Assembly (NCBI GenBank): GCA_963728475.1
Contig: CAVSKL010000001.1
Span: 620,001 to 684,000 of the forward strand
Direction of reading: 5' to 3'
Origin: CAVSKL01 sp963728475 [NCBI: Candidatus Eiseniibacteriota bacterium]
GTDB taxonomy: Bacteria; Eisenbacteria; RBG-16-71-46; JABDJR01
Length of the DNA: 64,000 nt
Position 1 is the first letter of the stretch, and every line of letters starts with the position of its first letter. The position numbers and the translations under genes were made by a program. Shown here piece after piece: positions 1-8,263 of the stretch. Under the pieces are notes generated by a model. That model was not told where the DNA came from, did no database searches, and saw only the letters and a program-made list of their open reading frames with translations.

Positions 1-2058
1 CCCCAGCCGGCCCGCCCGCGTCCTCCCGTAGCCCAGGAAGAGGGCGACCGAGCGGTCGGCCTGCCCCGGGACCACGAGGACCGGGGCCTCCAGACGGCGG
101 CCGCCGAGCGTCACCCGGACCACGTCCCCCCGCTCGACCCCCAGCTCCTCCGCCGAGCGCGGGCTCAGGTAGGCGGCGTTGTCCCAGGTGAGCTTGGTGT
201 TGGGCTTGGCCAGCTCTTGGAGCCAGCCGTTGTTGGCGTAGCGGCCGTCGAAGACCATGGGGTCGGGGCGGAACACCACCTCGTAGTCCCCGGGGGCGGA
301 GGCCGGGGAACCGGAGCCGGACGGCGGGGAACCGGGGGCGGAGGAGGGCGCCTCCGCCTGGTCCCGCGGCCCTCCCCCGCCCCCCGCGGCCGGGCCGCCG
401 TCCGGTTCGACCCGGGTCGCGTGCACGTAGCCGTCGTGAAGGGCGCTCCGCCAGGCGGTCTCGAACGCCTCGCCCTGGAGGTTCAGGCGCCGTTGCCAGT
501 AGCCCCGGGTCAGCTCGTACGCGCCCGGGTAGTCGACCCCCGAGAGGAAGGCCACCACCTCGTGGGGGGTGCGCCCGTCGTAGAGCGGCGCGATGAGGGG
601 CTGCATGAGGATGATGGTGCCGTCGGCGTCGGGACAGTCTCCCCACGACTCCAGGGGGTGGGCCGCAGGGAGGTGCCAGGTGGTGCGGTGGGCGGTCTCG
701 TCCCGGAAAAGGCCGAGGTGGATGCTGAGTTCCACCGCGCCCAACGCGTCCGCGAAACCGAGATCGGCGGGCGCGGTGAGCACCGGATTTCCCCCCAGGA
801 TGACCAGGGTGCTCACCTTCCCCGCCTTCATGTCCCGGGCCAGCTCCGCCATCGAGGCCTCCGGGGCCTCGGGGAGGGGGTCGAGCGGCGGGCGGAGCAA
901 CACCGTGCTTCCCACGTTCCCCAGAGCCCGGTTCATCTGGAGCGCCAGGGCGTGAAGCTCGGGCGGTTGCCCCTCGCCGGCCACCACGATCGACGCCCCG
1001 GGGTGGCTCCGGAGGTCGTCGGCCACCGCGGAAAGCCATCGCTTCTGGGAGCCGGAGGGCGGCGCCCACTCCGGTCCCGCGGTGGCCAGGCCCAGCCGCC
1101 GGGCCAGAGCCCGGGCGAACGGCGCCACCTCCGAGGCCCGGAGCGGCAGCCGGTGGTCGGCGGCGGCGCCGGTCAGGGTGGGAGTGGGCTCCACCACGTA
1201 GAGCCGGTTCAGATCCTGGTTCCCGGCGCGCGCGCGCCGCCCCTCCGCGAACCGGCGGGTGGGCCCGACGTTCTCCGGGATCGAGTTCAGGAAGTCCGCG
1301 TCCAGGGACAGGATCCGGGCCGCGCGGTCGAACCGGTACCACGGTTCCAGGTCGCGCCCCGCCGCCTGCGCCGTCCCCGCCCGCCGGTTGTGGGAGGAGA
1401 CCGCCTCCCAGCGGTGGCGGCGCGCGTTGGGGAAAGCGGCCAGGAGCCCGTCGAGGGCGTCGAGGAGGCTCGGCGAGGTCACGGTGTCGGTGAGGATGCG
1501 AAGCCCCTCCCCCCCCGACTCGCGGAGACCGGCCAGTCGCGGCTGCATGTAGGCCACGAACGAATCCCAGGACAGGATCTGGTCCAGGTAGAGCGCGTTC
1601 TGGGACCGGTCGGGGTCGTAGAGGGTGAGGAGCGATCCCTGGGTGAGGATGTCCATCCCCCCCAGTTCCTCGGCCCGCACGGAGTTCCCCTCCACGTGGG
1701 TGGGACGGCCCATGTGGCTCTCCACCAGGACTCCGGTCCCGATCCCCCGGAGCGGCACGGTGGTGGCGTAGTAGAGCGGCTTGCCCGGCACGAACGATTC
1801 CGGCGCGTTCACGTAGGGGACGATCTTCTCCGGCGGCTGGTAGCCGCAGCCGACCAGGCCGGCCAGGGCCAGCGACGCCCCCATCACGCCCAGGAAGTCC
1901 CGCCGGCTCAGCCCGTCGTCCCAGTTCGAGGCGCCCTCGGGGAACTCCCGGGACAGCGCCTCCCGGAATTCGGGATCGGCGGCCAGTTCCTCCAGGCTCC
2001 GCCAGTAAGCCGGACCTTCCTTGCTCCGCAATCGCTCGCGGATGCGGCCGATTTCCAC
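1..2058 (-). CDS. actB: ActB-like subunit of alternative complex III (partial, C-terminus beyond window)
   Basis: Large iron-sulfur/molybdopterin-fold subunit of alternative complex III, which oxidises quinol and passes electrons to cytochrome c in place of a bc1 complex. The visible 686 residues open with the family's N-terminal extension (YWRSLEELAADPEFREAL, about residues 19-36), then a twin-arginine-like signal SRRDFLGV at 51-58 and a Cys at 71 ending the hydrophobic stretch. This is followed by the degenerate molybdopterin oxidoreductase fold; no 4Fe-4S or molybdenum ligand motif is obvious here, as expected for ActB. The ferredoxin-like C-terminal half lies past position 1. GTG at 2056-2058 is chosen as start because AAAGGGGG sits just upstream. 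It follows actA by 21 bp on the same strand, the usual actA-actB order. The assignment rests on family knowledge plus the adjacent pentaheme protein. Confidence 0.88.
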   Translation of the reverse strand, partial: MEIGRIRERLRSKEGPAYWRSLEELAADPEFREALSREFPEGASNWDDGLSRRDFLGVMGASLALAGLVGCGYQPPEKIVPYVNAPESFVPGKPLYYATTVPLRGIGTGVLVESHMGRPTHVEGNSVRAEELGGMDILTQGSLLTLYDPDRSQNALYLDQILSWDSFVAYMQPRLAGLRESGGEGLRILTDTVTSPSLLDALDGLLAAFPNARRHRWEAVSSHNRRAGTAQAAGRDLEPWYRFDRAARILSLDADFLNSIPENVGPTRRFAEGRRARAGNQDLNRLYVVEPTPTLTGAAADHRLPLRASEVAPFARALARRLGLATAGPEWAPPSGSQKRWLSAVADDLRSHPGASIVVAGEGQPPELHALALQMNRALGNVGSTVLLRPPLDPLPEAPEASMAELARDMKAGKVSTLVILGGNPVLTAPADLGFADALGAVELSIHLGLFRDETAHRTTWHLPAAHPLESWGDCPDADGTIILMQPLIAPLYDGRTPHEVVAFLSGVDYPGAYELTRGYWQRRLNLQGEAFETAWRSALHDGYVHATRVEPDGGPAAGGGGGPRDQAEAPSSAPGSPPSGSGSPASAPGDYEVVFRPDPMVFDGRYANNGWLQELAKPNTKLTWDNAAYLSPRSAEELGVERGDVVRVTLGGRRLEAPVLVVPGQADRSVALFLGYGRTRAGRLG

Positions 2059-2079
2059 GTGACCCCCTTTGCCCCGGTG

Positions 2080-2730
2080 TCAGCGGTGGCAGGCGATGCA
2101 GTCGGTGCGGGACTGGATGCCGTACTCCTTCACCAGGCGCCGGCCCAGCGAGAGCTGGTCCTCCGGCGGCTTGTAACCCATGGTGAACACCGCCTCCCGG
2201 GGCCGGACGTACTTCTCCGGGTGGCGATGGCAGTCCAGGCACCATTCCATGAACAGCGGCTGGTTCTCCCTCATGAGCGGCATGCGATCCACCCGCCCGT
2301 GGCAGGTTTCGCAGCCGATGCCCTTGGCGATGTGGATGCTGTGATTGAAATAAACGAAGTCGGAGAGGTCGTAGACCCGCGTCCAGGCCAGGGGCTGGTT
2401 GTCGCGGTAGCTCCGGCGGACCGGAGCGAGCAGGTTCGCCTGGGTCCAGAGCCGCGAGTGGCAGGTCATGCAGGTATGGGTAGGCGGAAGACCGGCGTAG
2501 GCGGAGGTTTCCACCGTGGTATGGCAGTAGCGGCAGTCCAGTCCGAGGCCGCCGACGTGATGCTGGTGGCTGAACGGAACCGGTTGCTCGCGTTCCACCT
2601 GCTCGCGATTGACGTATGCGGAGCGGTTGATCGTGTAGAGTGACCAACCGAACACACAGAACCCCACCGCCAGGAGGAGAAGCGACCCCCCGGCCAGGGT
2701 ATTCGCGCTCCGCGAAAATAGCTGGCCCAT
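2080..2730 (-). CDS. actA: ActA-like pentaheme cytochrome c of alternative complex III
   Basis: Membrane-anchored multiheme cytochrome c of alternative complex III, 216 residues. A single hydrophobic segment at about residues 12-32 anchors it; the rest is periplasmic. Five CXXCH heme-binding motifs are visible: CRYCH (66-70), CMTCH (87-91), CETCH (140-144), CLDCH (164-168) and CIACH at the extreme C-terminus. Five hemes is the number expected for ActA. It lies immediately upstream of the ActB gene on the same strand, so the rest of the complex should continue to the left of the window. The start ATG at 2728-2730 has GAGGGA just upstream. The 71 bp before it show no strong promoter. Confidence 0.92.
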   Translation of the reverse strand: MGQLFSRSANTLAGGSLLLLAVGFCVFGWSLYTINRSAYVNREQVEREQPVPFSHQHHVGGLGLDCRYCHTTVETSAYAGLPPTHTCMTCHSRLWTQANLLAPVRRSYRDNQPLAWTRVYDLSDFVYFNHSIHIAKGIGCETCHGRVDRMPLMRENQPLFMEWCLDCHRHPEKYVRPREAVFTMGYKPPEDQLSLGRRLVKEYGIQSRTDCIACHR

Positions 2731-2801
2731 GTCCCTCGGCGACTGAGTGTCGGCCGCTGGGAGAGCTCTAACTCCTTAGCGACAGGCCCGATTTCAATTG
2801 C

Positions 2802-5800
2802 CTACCAACCCGGCGCGATCTGGAACCCGAAATGAGCGCCCTTCTGCGGCCGCTGGAACGGGTAGGCGTAGTAAATCTCCAGGATAAGGGCGCCCAAGAC
2901 GTTCACGCGCGCGGACAGTCCCGTGCTGAACACGGGGGTCCGCTCCAGCGACCCGGTCTCCGATGACGAATGAGATAACTTTAGCACCGGACCCTGGTCC
3001 CTTGTCCAGGCCACCCCCCCGTCGAGGAATGCCGAAAGTTCGGTAGGGGCGTATGGGAAATTCAGCAAACCGAACTGCTTGGTGCCGAGCACGGGAAGGC
3101 GGACCTCCAGGTTCGCCACCGCGATCCGCGAACCGAACAGCCGGTTGAAGGACGGGCAGTTCGGATCGTTGCCGCACTCGCTCAGGCTGAACGATCCGCT
3201 GCTGTAACCCCGGACCAGGGTCTCGTAGCCGAGGAACAGCGGGTTGATGCGGTCGCTCTCGGAGTCGGGGCCGTAACGCCCGACGTGGATGCCGCGCATC
3301 GCCACCGTGACCGGATTGAAGAAGAAGTAGTGCCGGAAGTCCGCGAGCACGGTCTCGAACTGCAGCGTCCCGAAGGTGGGATCCAGCTCCACCCGGTAGC
3401 GCCCGCCCTTGATCGGCGAGCAGAACCCGAAGTAGGAATAGTCCCCCACGTAGGCCAGCTCGCCCTCGATCAGGCTCAGCCCGGGGGGCGCCTGGCCGCT
3501 GGTGATGCGGTCGGTGGAAAACCCGGTGTTGAGATCGGTGGTCAGGGTCTCCACCTCGCGGTTGTACCCCAGGTGGGTGAATCCGGCCGAGGCCTCGATC
3601 CGCCGTGTGGTGGAGAAGGGATAGGCGGCCAAAAGCGACGCGCTGTCCACGAACACCCGGTCGCGGATCTGCTGGGTGACGGTGCTGTCGCCCTGGATGG
3701 CGTATCCGGTGAGCACGCTGAGATAGGGAATGTGCTCCAGGCTGGCGCCCCAGTTCCAGCGGTGGGTGCGGTTGATGTAGATCACCTGTCCGCCGACGTC
3801 CTTGATCCCGCCGTTGGCCTGGAGCGCGGCCCCCACCTCGTGGTTCCCCAGCATGTCGCTGAAGTAGCCGCTCACCCCGCCTCCGATCCCCACCCCGTAC
3901 CGGTCTACCGCCACCCCCGCGGTCACCGCCCCGATGTAGTCGAGCTGCAGGTGCGGGTGGTACCGGCTGGTGGCGAAGTCGCTGGTGGTGGGAAGCCCGG
4001 TGAAGGGATCATCGTGGTACGCGGCCACCGCGCTCTTCACCCAGGGGGTCTCCGGCGGCAGGTTCCAGGGCTTGTCCACGGTCACCGGCGGCGGCGGAGG
4101 CCGCACACCCGAGGTGTCCGCGGTGGCGGTGAAGGTCACGTGCTTGCCGTCGGGAGCGGCGTTGCCGGGGGTGGTGAGCACGGTCAGGGTGTCGGTGTGC
4201 ACCGGCCGCGCCGGGATCGCGGCGCCCCCGCCCGAGGCCTCGGTGCCGGTGGAGGGGGCCGCGGGGGCGTTCCGTTGCGCCCTCCCCCCCCCCGCTCCGT
4301 CCACCCCGTTCGACCCGGCCGCGGCCCCGGACGCGCGGGCCCGGAGCGAGTCGGCGGCCGCGGCGGAGTCGGCCGCCACCGGCGGCAGCTCCGGGGTGAC
4401 CGCCAGGGGCTTCACCGGCTCGCCCCGGAGCCGGTCCCCCTCCACCGCCATCACGTTGTAATTCCCCTTCACGAACACCGAGAACATGAGCCGCCCCCCC
4501 TCCCGGGACAGGCTCATGGCCGGCGAGAGGTCGGTGATCCCGCTCACCCCGGTGGCCACGTTGGTGACCTGGCGGAGGTCGCCCCCCTCCAGGTTCATGC
4601 GGTAGACGTCGCTGAAGCCGTCGCGGTCGGAGATGAAGAAGATCGTCTTCCCCCCGGGGCCGAACTGCGGGTCGATGTGCTTGAAGCCCTTGAAGGGGGC
4701 GAGCCAGCGGACGTCGCTCCCGTCCGCGTTCATGAGGCCGATGCCCTTCTCGCTGTAGGTGAGGTCCTGGAAGCTGGTCCGCGATCCGCGGTCGGTGACC
4801 CAGGCGATGGTGGTTCCGTCGGGGGACCAGGTGGGCTCCAGGTCCGCGTACCGGTCGTTGGTGAGCTGGCGGACGGCGCCGGTCTCCAGGTTGTACGTGT
4901 AGAGATCGCTGACCCCGCCCGAGGTCCCGGAGAAGAGGATCCTGCTCCCGTCCGGCGACCAGGCGGGATTGGAGATTCCGTGGGCCTCCGGAACCCGCAC
5001 GCTCCGCTCGAACTTGCCGGTCTCCGCGTCCACGATCGCGATCGCGTTGTCCCCCTTGATGAACACCACGAAGGCCAGCAGCTTCCCGTCCGGCGACCAG
5101 CTTCCGGCGGAGTCGATGAACCGCAGGGAGTCGTAGTGGGGGTTCGAGGCCGAGCTGGCCAGCTTGCGGAGGATCTTCCCGGTCGCGGCGTCCGCCACGA
5201 AGAGGTCGATGGAGAACAGGTCCTTCTCCGAGAGGAAGGCGACCCGGGTGCCGTCGGGACTCACCGCCGGCGCCAGGTTCATCTGCCCGGCGTCCAAATC
5301 CGGGGCCAGGATCTTCTTTCCCACCGAGTCGGGATCGGCGCGCCCGGCCATGGCGGGAAGGTACGCGCTCGCGACCGCGTTCTTCCACACCGTCGAGAGC
5401 GAGTCGCCGTTCATGCCGGTGTAGCGCAGGAACGCGTAGTCCATGGAGCGGAGGCCCATGGCCCGGTAGATGGAGACGACCTTGTCGTCCCCCCAGCGGC
5501 CGGCCAGAAACGCCCACAGCGCCTCGCCGTAGCGATAGGGGAAATACTTGGGGTCGGTGGAGAGCTGCTTCAGGGTCGGAAAGTCCTTCTGCAGCAGCGC
5601 GTCCCGCATCCACATGGCGGTGTTCGGGTCGTCCCGTCCGATCGACAGGTACTCGGCCATGCCCTCGATCATCCAGAGCGGCATCCGGTTGATGTTGAAG
5701 CCCACGCTGTCCTCGGCGACGCTGGCGATGTCGTACTGGAACACGTGGACCAGCTCGTGCCCGATCACGTGATCGTCGGCGGCGTAGTCGCCGGTGAGCG

Positions 5801-6191
5801 GCATCACCACCCGGTTCTTGAGGCTCTCGGTGAACCCGCCGGTCTCCTGGCCGATGAATCCCCCGCCCACGTTGGTCTGCTCGAAGTCGGCGTGGTTGGC
5901 GTAGAGGATCACCGGCTTCCTCTCCGTGGGGTGGTGCCGGAAGATCCGTACGTAGCGGGTGTACCAGCGCTCAGCCATCCGTCCCAGGTCGCGGGCCCCC
6001 TCCTCCTCGGAGGGGTAGAAGTAGATGTCGAAGTGCTCGGTGTGGAGCACCTTGAAGTGGAAGCGCTCGTACTGCACCTTGTTGCGCCCGAAGTACTGCG
6101 CCGAGGCGGGGGAGGCCGCCAGCGCCCCCCCGATCACGACGGCCAGGAGCGCGAACAGTCCCGTTCGTGCCCTTCGACCGGCCTGGCTCAT
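2802..6191 (-). CDS. Secreted gluzincin-like metalloprotease with TolB-type propeller and outer-membrane barrel
   Basis: A 1129-residue exported protein with three parts. A signal peptide (about 1-31, ending ASA) is followed by a peptidase-MA-like domain with HELVH at 145-149 and a downstream Glu in WMIEGMAEYLS (about 173-183), the zinc-ligand layout of gluzincins. Residues of about 290-600 carry repeated WSPDG and FVSD-like blades typical of PD40/TolB beta-propellers. After a low-complexity linker rich in Ala, Ser and Gly, the last 400 residues look like an Omp85/surface-antigen barrel (GYETLVRGYSSGSF, FLDGGVAW), ending in Trp. The whole resembles a family known in Bacteroidetes and Gemmatimonadetes-like genomes. 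The function is inferred as outer-membrane or periplasmic protease; the substrate is unknown. Confidence 0.78.
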   Translation of the reverse strand: MSQAGRRARTGLFALLAVVIGGALAASPASAQYFGRNKVQYERFHFKVLHTEHFDIYFYPSEEEGARDLGRMAERWYTRYVRIFRHHPTERKPVILYANHADFEQTNVGGGFIGQETGGFTESLKNRVVMPLTGDYAADDHVIGHELVHVFQYDIASVAEDSVGFNINRMPLWMIEGMAEYLSIGRDDPNTAMWMRDALLQKDFPTLKQLSTDPKYFPYRYGEALWAFLAGRWGDDKVVSIYRAMGLRSMDYAFLRYTGMNGDSLSTVWKNAVASAYLPAMAGRADPDSVGKKILAPDLDAGQMNLAPAVSPDGTRVAFLSEKDLFSIDLFVADAATGKILRKLASSASNPHYDSLRFIDSAGSWSPDGKLLAFVVFIKGDNAIAIVDAETGKFERSVRVPEAHGISNPAWSPDGSRILFSGTSGGVSDLYTYNLETGAVRQLTNDRYADLEPTWSPDGTTIAWVTDRGSRTSFQDLTYSEKGIGLMNADGSDVRWLAPFKGFKHIDPQFGPGGKTIFFISDRDGFSDVYRMNLEGGDLRQVTNVATGVSGITDLSPAMSLSREGGRLMFSVFVKGNYNVMAVEGDRLRGEPVKPLAVTPELPPVAADSAAAADSLRARASGAAAGSNGVDGAGGGRAQRNAPAAPSTGTEASGGGAAIPARPVHTDTLTVLTTPGNAAPDGKHVTFTATADTSGVRPPPPPVTVDKPWNLPPETPWVKSAVAAYHDDPFTGLPTTSDFATSRYHPHLQLDYIGAVTAGVAVDRYGVGIGGGVSGYFSDMLGNHEVGAALQANGGIKDVGGQVIYINRTHRWNWGASLEHIPYLSVLTGYAIQGDSTVTQQIRDRVFVDSASLLAAYPFSTTRRIEASAGFTHLGYNREVETLTTDLNTGFSTDRITSGQAPPGLSLIEGELAYVGDYSYFGFCSPIKGGRYRVELDPTFGTLQFETVLADFRHYFFFNPVTVAMRGIHVGRYGPDSESDRINPLFLGYETLVRGYSSGSFSLSECGNDPNCPSFNRLFGSRIAVANLEVRLPVLGTKQFGLLNFPYAPTELSAFLDGGVAWTRDQGPVLKLSHSSSETGSLERTPVFSTGLSARVNVLGALILEIYYAYPFQRPQKGAHFGFQIAPGW

Positions 6192-6261
6192 GGGTTCGTT
6201 CCTCGAATCGCCCTGGGTTGGAACGGCTTCGGCCCGTGCGGGTCGCCCCGCGCGGCCCCGG

Positions 6262-7389
6262 TCAGCTCGCTTCGAGCTCGACCTTCATGGACAGGAAATG
6301 CATCAGGTCCTTGAGGGAGAGAATGCCCATCAGCCGCCCATCCTCCACCACCATGAGCCGGCTCACCGTGTGCTGCCTCATCCGGGTCAACGCCTCCATC
6401 GCGTCCACGTCCGGAGCGATGGTATTCCGCTCGGAGCAGCTCGAGGCGATGTCCCGCACCCGGGTCCAGTCCCACTTCTCCCTCGGAACCTCCTTGATCT
6501 GGGATATTGTCACACATCCCTTCAGGCTTCCGTCGTCCACCACCGGATAGAGCTTGTGATGGGTCCGGTAGATGTAGTTCTCGACCAGGTCCCGGACATA
6601 GGTGTCCGGATCCACGGTGACCGGGTCGGTGGACATGAACCGGCTCACCGGTTCCCCCTCCAGCGCCCGCCGGAGCACCAGCTGGCGATAGGACTGGCCC
6701 GCCGCCCCCCTCATGAACATTCCGATCAGGAACCACCAGACGCCCCCCACGAGGTTCCCGGTGAGAAACGAGATCGCGCCGAGGACGATCAGAACCATCC
6801 CGAACCCCGAACCGATGGTGGAGCTTATCCGCGTGGCCCACTTGATGTTCCCCCGCCGGCCCCAGAGCACCGCCCGGAGCATCCGCCCCCCGTCCAGGGG
6901 GAAGGCGGGGATCAGGTTGAAGCCGGCCAGCGCCAGGTTGATCCATCCCAGGTACGTGAGGACGCCGTCCACCGGGACACCCAGATGCAGCCGGGCGGCG
7001 TAGTGGAGCGCCAGCGCCGCCCCGCCCAGGAGGATGCTCGAGAGCGGACCCGCCCCCGCCATCAGAAACTCCGCCCGGGGGCTCGGGGGCTCCTCGGTCA
7101 TCTCCGCCACGCCGCCGAAGATGAACAGCGTGATCCCCCGCATCTCCAGCCCGAACCGCCGGGCGACCAGGGAGTGGCAGAGTTCGTGGAAAATGATGGA
7201 GAGGAAGAGCCCCAGCGCTCCCGCCACCCCCATGATCCAGTAGGTGGCCGCCTCCAGGGCCGGAAACTCGCGCGGAAACACCCCCCGGGCCAGGGACCAG
7301 GTGATGAGCGCGGCGATCAGGAGCCAGCTCAAATCCACCCGGACGGCAAACCCGAAGAGCTTGAACAGGGTCACCGATTTCCCGAACAT
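6262..7389 (-). CDS. Site-2 protease family M50 metalloprotease with CBS domains
   Basis: Intramembrane zinc protease of the SpoIVFB/site-2 type, 375 residues. The first active-site motif HELCH is at about 68-72 inside a transmembrane segment; the second, NLIPAFPLDGGRMLRA, supplies the Asp ligand (LDGG) at about 160-175. Several further hydrophobic segments follow. The C-terminal 130 residues contain two CBS repeats (RFMSTDPVTVDPDTYVRD and DIASSCSERNTIAPDVDAM), which usually bind adenine nucleotides and gate activity. The substrate is not evident from context: the neighbours are a periplasmic protease downstream (70 bp away) and a dehydrogenase 15 bp upstream, suggesting co-transcription with both. 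Confidence 0.9.
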   Translation of the reverse strand: MFGKSVTLFKLFGFAVRVDLSWLLIAALITWSLARGVFPREFPALEAATYWIMGVAGALGLFLSIIFHELCHSLVARRFGLEMRGITLFIFGGVAEMTEEPPSPRAEFLMAGAGPLSSILLGGAALALHYAARLHLGVPVDGVLTYLGWINLALAGFNLIPAFPLDGGRMLRAVLWGRRGNIKWATRISSTIGSGFGMVLIVLGAISFLTGNLVGGVWWFLIGMFMRGAAGQSYRQLVLRRALEGEPVSRFMSTDPVTVDPDTYVRDLVENYIYRTHHKLYPVVDDGSLKGCVTISQIKEVPREKWDWTRVRDIASSCSERNTIAPDVDAMEALTRMRQHTVSRLMVVEDGRLMGILSLKDLMHFLSMKVELEAS

Positions 7390-7404
7390 TGCATCCTCCC
7401 CGTT

Positions 7405-8103
7405 CTAGAACGGGTTGGTGGCCCAGACCGAGAACTCGGGAATGAATCCCCGGTCGGCGAGCTGGAGCGCCCCCACCACCGCCTCGGCCACGTCCTCACT
7501 CACCAGCTTCCTGGGATTGGGCGAGGCCGGCTCGCCCCGTCCCCCGAACCCGGTCTGCACTTCGCTGGGATTGACCAGGATCACCCGCACGTCGTGCCGC
7601 CGGAGCTCCGCCCGCCAGCACTCGGTCATCCCCCGGAGCGCGAACTTCGAGGCCACGTAGACCGTGCCCCCCTCGAACCCGCGGGTGCCGGCGGTGGAGG
7701 AGATGTTGACCACGTGCCCCCCCTTCTGCCGCAGGAAGTGGGGTAGCGCGGCCTGGGTCATGATGAGGGTGCCGAATACGTTGACCGCCATGACCCGCTC
7801 GAAGTCGGCGCGCTTCACCTCGGCGATCGTGCCCCAGGCGCCGATTCCGGCGTTGTTGACCAGGATGTCGATCCCGCCGAACTCCCCGGTGAAGGAGCGG
7901 ACCGCGGCCTGGGCCTGGTCCGGGTCGGCGACGTCTCCGGCCAGGGCGAGGGCGCCCAGCGCCTTGGCCGAGGCCTCGAGGGGGCCGCGCTCGCGCGCCA
8001 TGATCCCCACCCGCGCCCCTCTCTCGACCAGGGCCCGGGCGATCGCGAGACCGATCCCTTTGCTCCCCCCGGTCACCAGCGCCCGTGCGTCCTTCAATTC
8101 CAT
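7405..8103 (-). CDS. Short-chain dehydrogenase/reductase
   Basis: NAD(P)-dependent oxidoreductase of the classical SDR family, 232 residues, close to the usual 250. The nucleotide-binding TGGSKGIG is at about residues 11-18, NNAGIG at about 85-90, the catalytic Ser in NISSTAG, and YVASK provides the Tyr-Lys pair. The family includes 3-oxoacyl-ACP reductases, but the missing C-terminal segment and lack of fatty-acid genes nearby do not allow a specific substrate to be named. It is cytoplasmic (no signal). The gene starts the leftward transcription unit that continues into the site-2 protease and lies back to back with addB. Confidence 0.88.
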   Translation of the reverse strand: MELKDARALVTGGSKGIGLAIARALVERGARVGIMARERGPLEASAKALGALALAGDVADPDQAQAAVRSFTGEFGGIDILVNNAGIGAWGTIAEVKRADFERVMAVNVFGTLIMTQAALPHFLRQKGGHVVNISSTAGTRGFEGGTVYVASKFALRGMTECWRAELRRHDVRVILVNPSEVQTGFGGRGEPASPNPRKLVSEDVAEAVVGALQLADRGFIPEFSVWATNPF

Positions 8104-8200
8104 CCCGGTCTCCTCTCCGCGGCCCCGGTCCCGGGGCTCCGGACCCGGGCGGCGCCGCCTCCCGGCGCCGTCGGCCGGAGGCGCCCGGGCGCCGCCCTGA

Positions 8201-8230
8201 TTGCATCGCTAATCCAATGCCAGCTTATAC
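8201..8230 (+). promoter_or_regulatory. Putative sigma-70-type promoter for the addB-addA operon
   Basis: TTGCAT (8201-8206) and TTATAC (8225-8230) are separated by 18 bp in the divergent gap between the dehydrogenase gene and addB. Transcription would start near 8237, leaving a leader of roughly 27 nt before the ATG at 8264, which has AGGAT eight bases upstream. Prediction from sequence only. Confidence 0.45.
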
Positions 8231-8263
8231 GATCCGGCGATGTCGCGTGATAGGATCGGCGCC

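Noticed and set aside
217-2643. Very long open frame on the plus strand opposite the actA-actB genes
   Set aside because: Its composition is Arg/Gly/Val/Pro rich as expected from an antisense frame of high-GC codons, and the minus-strand genes have clear domains and heme motifs.
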